Shown piece after piece: positions 43,691-55,840 of a stretch of DNA of 64,000 nucleotides; the first letter of the stretch is position 1; every line of letters begins with the position of its first letter. The stretch lies in NCBI RefSeq assembly GCF_048569485.1, contig NC_134357.1:66335668-66399667 (forward strand), read 5' to 3'. Under the pieces are notes generated by a model that was given only the letters and a program-made list of their open reading frames with translations, made no database searches and was not told the DNA's origin. The position numbers and the translations under genes were made by a program. The stretch comes from Anomaloglossus baeobatrachus (lineage: Eukaryota; Chordata; Amphibia; Anura; Aromobatidae).

Positions 43691-43969
43691 AGTACAATGG
43701 TATGTATTCTTGTGTTAGAGACAGAATGAAGACATATATTCCAGGTTGGGGACATAAATACCAGGGGTGTCCAGGGTGGGGACATATATACCAGGAGACG
43801 CCCAGGATGGGGACATATACACCAGGGAGTGGATCAATATCCAAGGATGGGGACATATATACCAGGAAGTGGCTTAGTATGAAGACTGTATATACCAGCA
43901 TGGGGGACATATTTACCATGATGACATATATAATAGGATGGATACATGAATAACAGGATGGGAGCATAC
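43691..43969. repeat. ATATATACCAGGATGGGGAC minisatellite (interrupted)
   Basis: Tandem units of about 35-45 bp with GGGGACATATATACCAGGA. It resumes at about 44247-44300 and 45618-45690, so the V-SINE and the Tc1 element were both inserted into a longer array. Confidence 0.85.
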
Positions 43970-44246
43970 GGGCGGCACGGTGGCTCAGTGGTTAGCACTG
44001 CAGTCTTGCAGCGCTGGGGTCCTGGGTTCAAATCCCACCAAGGACACTATCTGCAAGGAGTTTGTATGTTCTCCCCGTGTTTGCGTGGGTTTCCTCCGGG
44101 TACTCCGGTTTCCTCCCACACTCCAAAGACATACAGATAGGGACTCTAGATTGTGAGCCCCAATGGGGACAGTGTTGCCAATGTATGTAAAGTGCTATGG
44201 AATTAATAGCGCTATATAAATGAATAAAATTATTATTATTATTATA
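43970..44246 (+). mobile_element. V-SINE with L2-type tail
   Basis: tRNA-derived head with A box TGGCTCAGTGG (43981-43991) and B box GGGTTCAAATCCC (44024-44036). The central region is conserved among V-SINEs (ATGTTCTCCCCGTGTTTGCG, TTTCCTCCGGGTACTCCGG, CTCCAAAGACATAC). The 3' tail (GTAAAGTGCTATGGAATTAA, ATAGCGCTATATAAATGA, then ATT repeats) matches the 3' end of the L2 LINE at 56742, the expected source of its retrotransposition machinery. It looks full length. It is transcribed by polymerase III in this family; there is no protein. Confidence 0.9.
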
Positions 44247-44299
44247 TATACCAGGAAGGGGCCTAGGATAAGAACATTTATACAAGGATGAGGACATAT

Positions 44300-45617
<1,318 letters not shown>

Positions 45618-45744
45618 TATATACCAGGATGGGGGAAATATTTACCAGGAAGGAGCCCAGCATGGGGTACATTACTACATAATGGGGGGAGGGAAACTCT
45701 TATATCTTTACAGACTTTGGAACTCCTCAAGGGCCCTTACATCT

Positions 45745-45800
45745 GACAAACAGGTTCAAATTTTGCACTGGGGGCCTTCGAACCCTAGTTACGCCACTAA
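45745..45800 (-). repeat. GTGGCGTAACTAG repeat end
   Basis: Reverse complement of the start of the repeat at 11086 (AAATTTTGCACTGGGGG, then AGTTACGCCACTA). Short fragment. Confidence 0.65.
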
Positions 45801-45835
45801 CACTATTGTATATACACACAACAATTTTTTTTTTG

Positions 45836-46294
45836 TTAAAGGGGGCTGTCCACTGCTAGGAGAACTTCTTCTGATTCCGCTTTTCCACCCGGTAAAATAA
45901 TAAAAAACCTATACTCTCCTACTGGGGCGGCAGTGTTCCAGTGGTGCTGGGTCTTGCATTTCTGGGGCTCATGATGTGACGTTGTGATGTCATGCTAGCC
46001 TTGGGTGCAATCAGCTCCAGCTACTGTCTTCCCGCCTTAGGACAAAGGAACAGTCAACAGGAAGTGAGCGGCAGCTGCAGCGCTCACGCCCTGGTGATTA
46101 ACTCCGTAGTTCAAAAGGCGGGGAGACAGAAGCTGACACTGATTGGACGCGGTGCTTGCGTTACATCACAACATCATGCGAGCCCCAGCACCACTGGAAC
46201 GGCACGAGAGGCAAGTATAGGCTTTTTTTTATTTTACTTGGGGAAAACATGTGAAATCAGAAAGGGTTGTCCTAGTGGTGGACACGACCTTTAA
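45836..46294. repeat. TTAA-bounded MITE, 459 bp
   Basis: Left end TTAAAGGGGGCTGTCCACTG; right end in reverse complement TTAAAGGTCGTGTCCACCAC, both bounded by TTAA. The interior is a foldback (TCCAGTGGTGCTGGG near 45940, CCCAGCACCACTGGAA near 46185; ATGTGACGTTGTGATGTCATG against CATCACAACATCATGCGAG). No coding content. Confidence 0.8.
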
Positions 46295-46517
46295 GTCTTC
46301 TTTTCACAATGGAAATTGATTATTGATCAAGGAATTTTTTCTTCACCCCAAATAAGAGCAAAGTAATTTTTGCTGTGCAATTTTTACCTACATGTGGATC
46401 GACATCGAACAAAAAGTTCATCAAGGTCAACCAATTATATCTTCTTTCTCAATGCTACTACACATTACACAAATTGAATCTTCTTCGGTAGGGAATTTTT
46501 GCTTCAAATCTTACCTA

Positions 46518-46715
46518 AAAAGAGAATTTTGTTTACTTACCGTAAATTCTTTTTCTTATAGTTCCGTCTTGGGAGACCCAGACCTTGGGTGTATAGCTTC
46601 TGCCTCCGGAGGACACACAAAGTACTACACCTAAAAGGTGTAGCTCCTCCCTCTGAGCCTATACACCCCCTGGTGAACCAGTCACAACCAGTTTAGTGCA
46701 AAACCTGAAGGAGAA
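46518..46715. repeat. DIRS left inverted terminal repeat
   Basis: From about 46560 it is the reverse complement of the right end (GGGAGACCCAGACCTTGGG, TAAAAGGTGTAGCTCC, AACCAGTCACAACCAG). The first ~40 bp (GAGAATTTTGTTTACTTACC) are unique to this end and are copied in the internal complementary region. Confidence 0.87.
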
Positions 46716-46832
46716 TAGCCACCCACAAGTAGAACAGAGCAAGAGCCGGAACAACCAGAGACTCTGTTCACGACAACAGCATGTGAAAACACACGGAACA
46801 AGGAAATTGCCAACAGGCAACAGGGAGGGTGC

Positions 46833-46930
46833 TGGGTCTCCCAAGACGGAACTATAAGAAAAAGAATTTACGGTAAGTAAACAAAATTCTCTTTTTCTTT
46901 ATCGTTCCTTTGGGAGACTCAGACCTTGGG
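46833..46930. repeat. DIRS internal complementary region
   Basis: Left half (GGTCTCCCAAGACGGAAC, ACGGTAAGTAAACAAAATT) is complementary to the left terminus. Right half (CTTTATCGTTCCTTTGGG) is complementary to the right terminus. It joins the two ends back to back, the template that DIRS elements are thought to use when completing circular DNA. Confidence 0.87.
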
Positions 46931-46997
46931 ACGTTCCAAAGCAGTCCCTGGGTGGGAAATAAACAAAAAAAACTAAGAAGTAGGCAGAAACCTAACT

Positions 46998-49826
46998 TCA
47001 CAAATGGGCGACCGCCGCCTGAAGGATGCGTCTGCCCAAGCTCGCATCTGCCGAAGCATGAGCATGCACTTTGTAGTGCTTCGAGAAGGTATGCAGGCTA
47101 GCCCAAGTGGCAGCCTGACAGACTTGCTGAGCCGTAGCCTGGTGCCGAAAAGCCCAAGAGGCACCGACAGCCCTGGTCGAGTGCGCTTTGATCCCCGGCG
47201 GGGGAGGAGCCTGCGAACTTTGGTAGGCGTCCGAAATGGTCGACCTAATCCAACGGGCTAAGGTCGGCTTAGAAGCAGGGAGGCCCTTGCGCCGACCTGT
47301 GGTTAGCACAAAAAAAGAGGTACACCGCCCAACCGCAGCGGTGCGAGACACATAGATCCGGAGAGCACGCACCAGATCTAGAGTATGTAGAGCTTTTTCA
47401 AAGTGATGAACAGGGGCCGGACAGAAGGAAGGTAAGGTAATGTCCTGGTTAAGGTGGAAGGGAGAAACCACCTTAGGAAGAAAGTCCGGAGTCGGACGGA
47501 GAACCACCTTGTCTTGATGAAAGACTAAAAAAGGTGACTCCGAGGAGAGCGCAGCCAAATCAGAAACTCTCCTGAGAGAAGTTATAGCAACCAGAAAGGC
47601 CACTTTCTGTGAGAGACGATACAAAGAAACCTCCCTAAGGGGCTCAAAGGGGGGTTTCTGCAAGACCGTGAGAACCAAGTTAAGGTCCCAGGGGTCCAAG
47701 GGCCGCCGGTAAGGCGGGATGATGTGGGACGCGCCCTGCATAAAGGTGCGGACCTGAGCCAGCCGAGCGAGACGCCGCTGGAACAGGACTGACAGGGCCG
47801 AAACCTGTCCCTTGAGAGAGTTGAGGGACAGACCTAGCTGCAGACCAGACTGTGAAAAAGACAGAAGGGTCGGCAAGGAGAATGGCCAAGGAGAATGGCC
47901 GGTAGAGCGACACCAGGACTGGAAAATTTTCCAAGTCCTGTGATAGATCTTAGCGGACGAAGACTTACGGGCCCGAGTCATAGTGGAGATGACTTCAGGG
48001 GGAATACCAGAAGCCGTCAAAATCCAGGACTCAAGAGCCACGCCGTCAATTTGAGGGCCGCAGAATTCGGGCGGAAGAACGGACCTTGCGAGAGTAGGTC
48101 TGGACGGTCCGGGAGAGGCCACGGCATCTCTACGGACAGTTGGAGCAGGTCCGGATACCAAGCTCGCCTGGGCCAGTCCGGTGCAATGAGGATGACTCGA
48201 CGACCCTCCATTCTGATCTTGCGCAGGACTCTGGGCAAGAGGGCTAGAGGGGGGAAACACGTAAGACAGACGAAACTGGGACCAGTCCTGAACCAGAGCG
48301 TCCGCGGTGAAGGCCTGAGGATCGTGGGAGCGAGCCACGTAGACAGGAACTTTGTTGTTGTGACGGGATGCCATTAGGTCCACGTCCGGAGTGCCCCATT
48401 TGCGGCAGATCGACTGAAATACTGCCGGGTGCAGGGACCACTCACCACCGTCCACGCTTTGACAGCTGAGATAATCTGCCTCCCAGTTGTCCACGCCTGG
48501 GATGTGGACTGCGGATATGGTGGACCTGGAGTCCTCCGCCCATTGAAGAATGCGTTGTACCTCCATCATTGCCAGGCGGCTGCGTGTCCCGCCTTCATGG
48601 TTGATGTAGGCAACCGCTGTCGCGTTGTCTGACTGGACTCGAATGTGCCTGCCCGCCAGCAGATGGTGAAATGCTAGGAGAGCTAGAAGTACGGCTCTGA
48701 TTTCCAGCACATTGATTGAAAGGGCTGACTCGGACGGAGTCCAAGTGCCCTGTGCTCTGTGGTGGAGACATACCGCTCCCCAGCCGGATAGACTGGCATC
48801 CGTGGTGAGAATCACCCAGGACGGGGCCAGGAAGGAGCGCCCTTGGGACAGGGAGAGGGGCCGAAGCCACCACTGAAGAGAGCTCTTGGTCCGTGGCGAC
48901 AGAGCCACTGACTTGTGTAAGGAGGAAGGCCGCTTGTCCCAACAGCGGAGAACGTCCAGCTGCAGGGGGCGCAGATGGAACTGGGCAAAGGGAACTGCCT
49001 CCATGGACGCCACCATTTGACCCAGCACCTGCATCAGACGCCTGAGGGTATAACGGCTTGGCCTCAGGAAAGAGCGCACCGCCAACTGGAGTGACAGCTG
49101 TTTGTCTAAGGGCAACTTCACAAGTGCCGGCAGAGTCTCGAACTGCATCCCTAGGTACGTGAGACTCTGGGTCGGAGTCAAAGTGGATTTGGGAAGATTG
49201 ACAAGCCACCCGAATTGGGCTAGAGTGCTGAGAGTGAGCAAGACACTCCGCTGACAGTCTGCGCTGGATGGCGCTTTGACTAGAAGGTCGTCCAGGTAGG
49301 GAAGCACTGCCAACCCCTGAAGGTGCAGAACCGCAATCACGGCTGCCATGACCTTGGTGAAAACCCGAGGGGCCGTGGCTAACCCGAAGGGGAGAGCCAC
49401 GAATTGGAAATGATCGTCTCCTATTGCAAAGCGTAGCCAACACTGGTGTGAAACCGCAATGGGCACATGCAGATAGGCATCTCTGATGTCGATGGACGCC
49501 AGGAAATCCCCTTGGGTCATTGAGGCAATGACTGATCGCAGGGACTCCATGCGAAAGTGCCGCACCCGAACATGCTTGTTGAGAAGCTTGAGATCCAGGA
49601 TGGGCCTGAAGGTACCGTTCTTTTTGGGAACTAGGAAGAGGTTTGAGTAGAAACCTCTGAACCGTTCCCGGGCGGGAACTGGTACAATTACTCCGTTGGC
49701 CTGCAAGGCTGCCACGGCCTGTGAGAAGGCGGCGGCCTTGGAGCAGGGGGGAGTTGAGAGAAAAAATCTGTTTGGCGGGCTGGAAGAAAATTCTATCCTG
49801 TAGCCGTGAGAGATGATATCTCTCAC
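46998..49826 (-). CDS. DIRS RT-RNase H-tyrosine recombinase polyprotein, 942 aa
   Basis: Polyprotein of the DIRS element. In order: reverse transcriptase ('LVPKKNGTFRPILDLKLLN' at about residue 65, 'LPYLDDLLVKA' at about 175 with the YLDD motif); RNase H ('ILTTDASLSGWGA' at about 340 and 'QSDNATAVAYIN' at about 400); a hinge carrying Pro/Ser-rich sequence; then a tyrosine recombinase in the C-terminal third ('SLRRVSDLAAL', 'HSTRAVGASWA', 'FSKHYKVH'), which replaces the integrase of LTR elements and joins circular DNA into the genome. Length and order are normal for the family. Upstream lies the gag-like region; downstream the internal complementary region and left terminal repeat. Confidence 0.9.
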   Translation of the reverse strand: MRDIISHGYRIEFSSSPPNRFFLSTPPCSKAAAFSQAVAALQANGVIVPVPARERFRGFYSNLFLVPKKNGTFRPILDLKLLNKHVRVRHFRMESLRSVIASMTQGDFLASIDIRDAYLHVPIAVSHQCWLRFAIGDDHFQFVALPFGLATAPRVFTKVMAAVIAVLHLQGLAVLPYLDDLLVKAPSSADCQRSVLLTLSTLAQFGWLVNLPKSTLTPTQSLTYLGMQFETLPALVKLPLDKQLSLQLAVRSFLRPSRYTLRRLMQVLGQMVASMEAVPFAQFHLRPLQLDVLRCWDKRPSSLHKSVALSPRTKSSLQWWLRPLSLSQGRSFLAPSWVILTTDASLSGWGAVCLHHRAQGTWTPSESALSINVLEIRAVLLALLAFHHLLAGRHIRVQSDNATAVAYINHEGGTRSRLAMMEVQRILQWAEDSRSTISAVHIPGVDNWEADYLSCQSVDGGEWSLHPAVFQSICRKWGTPDVDLMASRHNNKVPVYVARSHDPQAFTADALVQDWSQFRLSYVFPPSSPLAQSPAQDQNGGSSSHPHCTGLAQASLVSGPAPTVRRDAVASPGPSRPTLARSVLPPEFCGPQIDGVALESWILTASGIPPEVISTMTRARKSSSAKIYHRTWKIFQSWCRSTGHSPWPFSLPTLLSFSQSGLQLGLSLNSLKGQVSALSVLFQRRLARLAQVRTFMQGASHIIPPYRRPLDPWDLNLVLTVLQKPPFEPLREVSLYRLSQKVAFLVAITSLRRVSDLAALSSESPFLVFHQDKVVLRPTPDFLPKVVSPFHLNQDITLPSFCPAPVHHFEKALHTLDLVRALRIYVSRTAAVGRCTSFFVLTTGRRKGLPASKPTLARWIRSTISDAYQSSQAPPPPGIKAHSTRAVGASWAFRHQATAQQVCQAATWASLHTFSKHYKVHAHASADASLGRRILQAAVAHL

Positions 49827-49914
49827 CCACTGATCGGAGACTTGTCGAAACCAAGCGTCGCCAAAATGGGAGAGCCTGCCACCGACTAAGGACGTTGCTG
49901 GAACGGGCAGAGAG

Positions 49915-51476
49915 TCACGAGGAGGCTGCCTTAGTGGCAGAACCTCCTGCGGTCTTCTGTGTACGCGCTTTTGAGCGCCAGTTGGATTTCTGGTCCTTAG
50001 CTGAGTTAGCGGATGAGGCGGAGGGCTTAGAGGACGACCAGTTGGAGGAACGAAAGGAGCGAAACCTCGACTGAATCCTACCCTGGGCAGGTTTCCTGGT
50101 CTTGGTTTGTGTCATGGAAGTACTCTTCCCGTCAGTAGCCTCTTTAATAATTTCATCCAGCTGTTCACCGAACAGCCGGGAACCAGCAAAAGGGAGCCCA
50201 GCAAGGTACTTCTTTGAAGAAGCATCTGCCTTCCACTCTCGAAGCCACAAGGTCCTGCGGATAATGAGGGAATTAGCTGAAGCCACCGCAGCACGGTGAG
50301 AAGCCTCCAGCATGGCAGACATGGCATAAGAAGAAAAAGCTGAAGCTTGAGAAGTTAAGGCAACCAGCTCGGGCATAGATTCCCTGGTGAGGGAATGCAT
50401 CTCCTCCAGACTAGCAGAGATGGCTTTGAGGGCCCACACTGCTGCAAAAGTTGGAGAAAACGCGGCCCCCACCGCTTCATACACGGATTTGGCCAGAAGG
50501 TCAATCTGACGGTCAGTGGCATCCTTAAGGGAAGTGCCATCAGCCACAGACAACGGTCCGGGCTGAGAGCCTAGACACCGGAGGGTCTACCTTTGGGGAT
50601 TGAGCCCATTCCTTGACCACCTCAGGTGGAAAGGGAAAACGGTCATCAGAACCACGCTTTGGGAAGCGTTTGTCAGGACAGGCCCTGGGTTTGGTCACAG
50701 CGGCCTGAAAACTGGAGTGGTTAAAAAACACTCTTTACTCTCTTAGGCGAGGTAAACTGGTGCTTTTCTGCCAGAGAGGGTTGCTCCTCTGATACTGGCG
50801 GATTGAGATCCAGTACAGAATTAATGGAAGCAATCAAGTCACTAAATTCTGAGTCACCCTCGGAAGGATCAATGGGGCACATGGAGTTAGCCTCCGAGCC
50901 CCCTGAATAGGCATCCTCCTCATCCTGAGAGTCCTCAGCCCTTGAATCAGAGCCACGGGATGAGGAGGGAGAGAGAACCCTGCGGAGCCTCTTAGACGGA
51001 CGGGGTCCGTGCCCTGATGATGAATCCTCTGTGAGCTCCAGTCCTAAAGACCCCTTAGCAAGAGCATTAGAGGCACCCTGTGAAGGGGGCTGATGCATAT
51101 TCATCAAAGTCCTGGACAGAAGTCCCATGGACTCAGCAAATGACTGGGAGATAGACCTAGAAAAAGACTCTACCCAGGCCGGGGGTTCAGCCACATGCCA
51201 GACCGCTGGAAGCGGTGTTGTGTGCCCTCCAGATCCCGAAACCCGGACCCCCAATGCACAGCACCTCAGCAGGGATGCAGAGTGCAGGACGGGCCAGAAC
51301 AGACTGAAACCTGCCCAAGAAAATGGCCGCCGGAGCGAAGAGAGGGGGCGGAACCTTGGGCGTCCCTGTAGGAAGGGCGGAATCTGGAAGGCCATAGAGG
51401 CCTGCAGGGGGGGAGTCGCACACAAGCAGTGAGGAGGGTCCCTACCCTGTGCAGGACGGCCACCGGGAGGGGCCAT
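49915..51476 (-). pseudogene. DIRS gag-like region
   Basis: Minus-strand coding blocks in front of the polymerase frame. The 3' part reads 'DGTSLKDATDRQIDLLAKSV' and 'LPFAGSRLFGEQLDEIIKEA', phrases I associate with the ORF1 (gag-like) protein of vertebrate DIRS elements, and ends in a basic Ser/Lys-rich tail. The 5' part is Ser/Asp/Glu-rich. The region is not one continuous frame as it stands (about one break), so it is listed as a fossil gene. The true 5' limit is uncertain and may extend beyond 51476. Confidence 0.7.
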
Positions 51477-52047
51477 GCCTGTCCCTCAGCATGAGTGACA
51501 TGCGAGGGCAGGTAACAGAAACTGGCCTCCGGCGAAGCCGGGGCCTAAATTTAAGCAGAGAGGCCGACGCGCAGGCACCATCGGCGCGGTTCTCGAGCGA
51601 AAAGCCAGAGGACCGGCTGGAAATGCTAAAAAACACAGTAAACACACTCTCCCCCCACAATAAATGACAGGGACCCCCAACATATGAACGTCTCAAGATA
51701 CTTAGCTGCTGAGACGCAGGGCCAGGTCCCTGGGAGTGAGTGCTCCGGTCCAGCAGGGTCCTCAAGGGGCTGTGGCCGGAGACCGGTCTCCTGCCAGGCA
51801 TGGATACCGTGCTGGCTCCCACTTCAATCCAGAGCCCAGGAGGGATGGTGAAGGAGCACGGCATGTAAGGCTCCAGCCTTGGAAATCAACCTTACAACAC
51901 CACCGACACAGTGGGGTGAGAAGGGACATGCCGGGAGTCCAGACGTGGACCCGCATTTCTTCAATCTTATTCCAAAAAAAGGAAAAAAAAAGGAAAAAAA
52001 TCATATGAGAACGCATGTGTGGATGTATGCCTCCTGAACACAAAGCG

Positions 52048-52191
52048 AAAAACTGGTTGTGACTGGTTCACCAATGGGTGTATAGGCTCAGAGGGAGGAG
52101 CTACACCTTTTAGGTGTAGTACTTTGTATGTCCTCCGGAGGCAGAAGCTATACACCCAAGGTCTGGGTCTCCCAAAGGAACGATAAAGAAA
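52048..52191. repeat. DIRS right inverted terminal repeat
   Basis: ACTGGTTGTGACTGGTTCACC through GGGTCTCCCAAAGGAACG, the reverse complement of 46560-46700 with a few differences (CCACTT-type changes, TCCGTC versus TCCTTT). Confidence 0.87.
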
Positions 52192-52296
52192 TTTATATTT
52201 AGACATCCAAGTGCCACATGGTTCAAAAATGTCATGCTTTACAAGTTTTTGTTTGCATGATTGGAAAACATGCTGATGAAAGATGACTGGACCCAT

Positions 52297-52695
52297 GGAA
52301 GTTCGGTTCGGCGGGTTCAGCCGGACTTTATCTAAAGTTCAGTTCTAGACCCAAACGTGACCTGAACCTCAATGGATGTGACCGATTGGGCAGTTTGGGT
52401 CTCCGCTCACATACAGCCGGCCATAACAGGACACTTCAAGGGGAGGGTAGGTGGGGGTTTTGTCTGTTTTTACTTTTTATGGTGCACACTACATCCGATA
52501 ACGTTAGTTACCCCCAGTACGACCAGTTCATACACTACAAGCGGCTTGCACTGGGCCGAACACTGCTCATCACTGTGCTCAGGTACACTCAGTGTCAAAC
52601 GATTGGGTGCTTTACATATGCTAACCAAACTCAGATCTCTAACACAGTTTTTGTAAAATCTGTGTTTGGTAAAAACACCGAGCTTTACTTTTCAG
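52297..52695. mobile_element. hAT-type MITE, decayed copy of 55393-55794
   Basis: Shares with 55393-55794 the order GTTCAGCCGGAC, CCCCAGT, TGCACTGGGCCGA and AATCTGTGTTTGG, and the terminal vocabulary of TTCGG/CCGAAC. Its outer TIRs are eroded. About 400 bp; no coding content. Confidence 0.7.
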
Positions 52696-53445
52696 GTCCT
52701 CTTATCTCCAATGCGGATGAGATAACAGTCAATGAACCCCCAAGTTTGGTTACATATAGTGATACTAATAAAAATACAAATACCCCTGGAAACTTCATCC
52801 CTATTCCACTGTGTCACAATCATCAGTACAAACATTACCCCTAGAGGTTAGATCATTCTTGTAGCCATTTATGTAATCATTCTCATACATGCCAACTTTT
52901 GCCAGCAAACAAAAAAAAAAATAACTTGCTGCATTGTCAATATAATCCATAGCCACGCTCTTTTTTTTACAAAAGTCAAGCACCCTCTCTACACACCACC
53001 TCACTAAATGAAGAAATCAAAAAATGTAGCAATTCCTATGGAAATTTGGGAGGTCTCCTATTTTTTTGGGACCGTTTATACATTTCAGGATAGTTTGCAA
53101 GAATATGATGGTGTGTTGAAATTAACAAAATAACAAAACACGTGGTGAACCGGGATCTCTGAAGACAAAATGTAACTATCATTATTTTGTAGTAAATTTC
53201 GCGAGTTGTACTTCTCGTTTTTGTAGGTGGGAGAGACAGAAAGTGGACCCCATTTATTTATTAGGCTGAATAGGCTTACCGTAAAGCTCCTCAGTGGCCC
53301 CCTCCAGTGGTTGGAATGGCAATTTTGCCAGAAGTGTTTCTTTGCAGCACAGGCCATTTCGAGATTCTATCAATCTCTATTTTATCAGACTTAACAAATC
53401 CATTTAGTGCATATTTTATGGTTTTGTTAGGTTCAGAAAATAATA

Positions 53446-53482
<37 letters not shown>

Positions 53483-53638
53483 GGTAATTTTTTTTTTTTA
53501 GTTTCCCATCTCAGGCATCACTTCATTCTGGTGGTCAATGCCCCAAAAAACATTAAGAAGCTGTGTTCTAGTCGACTAGATCAGTATCAAACAGTAATGG
53601 AGCACAAGGAACTCGCATAGACTCTTCGGCTACATTCC
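52696..53638. other. Unassigned AT-rich sequence with a long A-run
   Basis: A poly(A) tract of about 35 nt near 53443-53480, preceded by AATAATAATAAA, could be a retroposon tail, but no retroposon body is recognised upstream. There is otherwise no feature. Confidence 0.4.
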
Positions 53639-54165
53639 CACGATGAGCTTTTGATGATGCAGAATTTTTGCACCCAAGGTTTCTTGCGTTTTTATCTCAT
53701 TTTTTACTCAGTTTTTTGTCTCTTGCTGGTCTGTTATGTTTGAAATAAAGCTGCTTGGTTTTTGATGCTTCCTGGTATTTGGCTTTGACAAAACCATTCA
53801 TAACCTAGGTGCATATTACATGCAGAAACGCACTAAAAACACATGTGTTTTGTTCCTGTGTATTTTCCGCATCTAATGAAAGTCTATGAGGAAAATCTGC
53901 GCAGAAGGTACAGTATATTCTGTGATTTTATCTGAAGATTTATTCAAGACGGTAGCGTGGTGTTAACCCTTTTCTCTTCCATATCTACTATGTCATTGCA
54001 CATAGGGACTCCAGCAGCCGGTTTCTGAATGCACAAGAAGGTTGTGAATATATCACAACCCACTCAGGTGAGCAATTCTATATCATTATTTATCCATCAT
54101 CATTCGGATAAAGCCCTAGATTGCACTTTTGTCAGCAATTTTCAGAAAAACTTTGTGGACACACA
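53639..54165. repeat. Probable MITE (CGATGAGCTTTTGATG type)
   Basis: Begins GCTACATTCCCACGATGAGC and continues with TTTTTGCACCC/GCGTTTTTATC words typical of the GCGTTTTT-rich MITEs; the right end is uncertain. No gene. Confidence 0.35.
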
Positions 54166-54168
54166 GCC

Positions 54169-54561
54169 TTAGGCCCTGTGCGCACTAGAAAATAGAATTT
54201 TCTTAAGAAAATTCCGCACCCTCTGAAAGATTACCGTGCCTACTGTAAAAAAAAAAAAAAACGCAGCAAACCGCACCCGAAAACTGCATGCGGTTTTATC
54301 GCAAATTTTCCGCAGGTGCCTCCCTGCGTTTTTTTACCATTATCTATGGCAAAAACCTGCAGAAAAGAAGTGACATGCACATTCTTTTTGCTGCAGAGAA
54401 CACACAGCAAAAACTGTAGGTGAAAAAAAAACAAAACGCAGTGTGCGCACAGCATTTTTTTTTTTTACCATAGATTTTGCTGGGGAAGGACTGCAGCAAG
54501 GTTATGAACATTTTCTGCAGCAAAAACGCAGTAAAAAACGCAGTGTGCGCACAAGGCCTTA
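54169..54561. mobile_element. GCGTTTT-rich foldback MITE, 393 bp
   Basis: Left end TTAGGCCCTGTGCGCAC; right end in reverse complement TAAGGCCTTGTGCGCAC. The interior is TTTTTGCTGCAG/GCAGTGTGCGCAC-rich. I could not fix an exact target duplication. Minus-strand frames across it are artefacts. Confidence 0.75.
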
Positions 54562-54663
54562 GACAGCAGAAAAAAAACCCTCCATTTTTGATCTTAGATC
54601 TCTTATCTGTGGGAAGTGCCACAGGCTGCGTCAATATTATTTAGCCGCTCCTGGATAGACTAA

Positions 54664-55348
54664 AGCTGGTGTCACACATAACGACGACGACAACGACGTC
54701 GCTGCTACGTCACCATTTTCTGTGACGTTGCAGCGACGTCCCGTCGCTGTGTGTGACATCCAGCAACGACCTGGCCCCTGCTGTGAGGTCGCCGGTCGTT
54801 GCTGAATGTCCAGCTTCATTTTTTGGTCGTCACTCTCCCGCTGTGACACACACATCGCTGTGTGTGACAGCGAGAGAGCGACGAAATGAAGCGATCAGGA
54901 GCCGGCACTGGCAGCTGCGGTAAGCTGTAACCAGCGTAAACATCGGGTAACCAAGGGAAGACCTTTCCCTGGTTACCCGATGTTTACGCTGGTTACCAGC
55001 CTCCGCTCTTGCTGCCAGTGCCGGCTCCTGCACTGTGACATGTGGCTGCAGTACGCATCGGGTAATTAACCCGATGTATACTGTAGCAAGGAGAGCAAGG
55101 AGCCAGCGCTAAGCAGTGCGCGCGGCTCCCTGCTCTCTGCACTGTGACATGTAGCTGCAGCACACATCGGGTTAATTAACCCGATGTGTACTGTACCTAG
55201 GAGAGCAAGGAGCCAGCGCTAAGCGCGGCTCCCTGCTCTCTGCACATGTAGCACAGCGACGTTATGATCGCTGCTTCTGCTGTTTGACAGCTAAGCAGCG
55301 ATCATAACAGCGACGTCGTTGTCGCTGTCGCTTAGTGTGACACCAGCA
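54664..55348. mobile_element. Harbinger-type MITE, copy 2, 685 bp, TAA target duplication
   Basis: Same TIR (AGCTGGTGTCACAC; the right end differs by one base) and the same internal order as 35658-36492, flanked by TAA (54661-54663, 55349-55351). It contains two of the ~100-bp palindromic units (from about 55032 and 55140) where copy 1 has three, and a shortened GTCGTTGTCGCTG right arm. Confidence 0.87.
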
Positions 55349-55392
55349 TAAGTTTATTCAGATAGGCCGATGAAACACCAACACATAAGGAA

Positions 55393-55794
55393 TAGAGATG
55401 AGCAGACTCGTTGAAGTTTGTGTTCAGCCGGACCTTTGATAATAGTTCTGTTCGGGACCCGGACTTGAACTGAACCCCATTGGAAGTCACTGATTGTGGG
55501 TGGAAAGCTGAACTGCCCAAACAGGCAGCCATAAGCAGAACACTTCTCGGGGAGGCAGGGAGTTTTGTATTTTTTTTGGTGCATACTACAGACGATCACG
55601 CTGTTGTTACCCCCAGTGGAACACTGCAAGCGGCTCGCACTGGGCCGAGCACCGAGCATACCTGAGCACAGCGATGCTTGATTTCGTGATTAGCATTCGT
55701 AAAGCACCCGAACTCGAAAACGGATTTTCTTTTGTTGTAAAATCTGTGTTCGGTATGAACACCGAACTTTACTGCACGGTTTCGCTCATCTCTA
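55393..55794. mobile_element. hAT-type MITE, 402 bp
   Basis: Begins TAGAGATGAGCAGACTCG and ends GGTTTCGCTCATCTCTA, terminal repeats matching those of the 11.6-kb hAT element (TAGAGATGAGCG). Flanks ATAAGGAA and GTAAGAAA look like a decayed 8-bp duplication. No ORF. Likely mobilised in trans by a transposase of this family (inference from the ends). Confidence 0.8.
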
Positions 55795-55840
55795 GTAAGA
55801 AAGCATTGCTAATATGATTGTTCTGTCCTCATACAAACAT

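Larger units (their letters stand above)
46518..52191 (-). mobile_element. DIRS-type tyrosine-recombinase retrotransposon, about 5.7 kb
   Basis: Fossil entry for a retroelement related to DIRS1. It has inverted terminal repeats at both ends and an internal complementary region (46833-46930) that joins copies of both outer ends, the classic DIRS layout. On the minus strand, a gag-like region is followed by one large RT-RNase H-tyrosine recombinase frame. There is no integrase or aspartic protease, as expected. The large frame looks whole and the gag-like region carries about one break, so the copy appears young. No target duplication is expected for this group. Confidence 0.9.

Noticed and set aside
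43970-44050. Functional tRNA gene
   Set aside because: The A and B boxes belong to the tRNA-derived head of a V-SINE; there is no cloverleaf and the SINE body follows directly.
48595-49854. 419-codon minus-strand frame overlapping the DIRS polymerase
   Set aside because: It overlaps the RT-RNase H coding frame in another phase and shows no motif; it is a shadow of the real frame.
53443-53480. Processed pseudogene ending in the poly(A) run
   Set aside because: No cDNA-like or retroposon body could be recognised upstream, and no target duplication was found.
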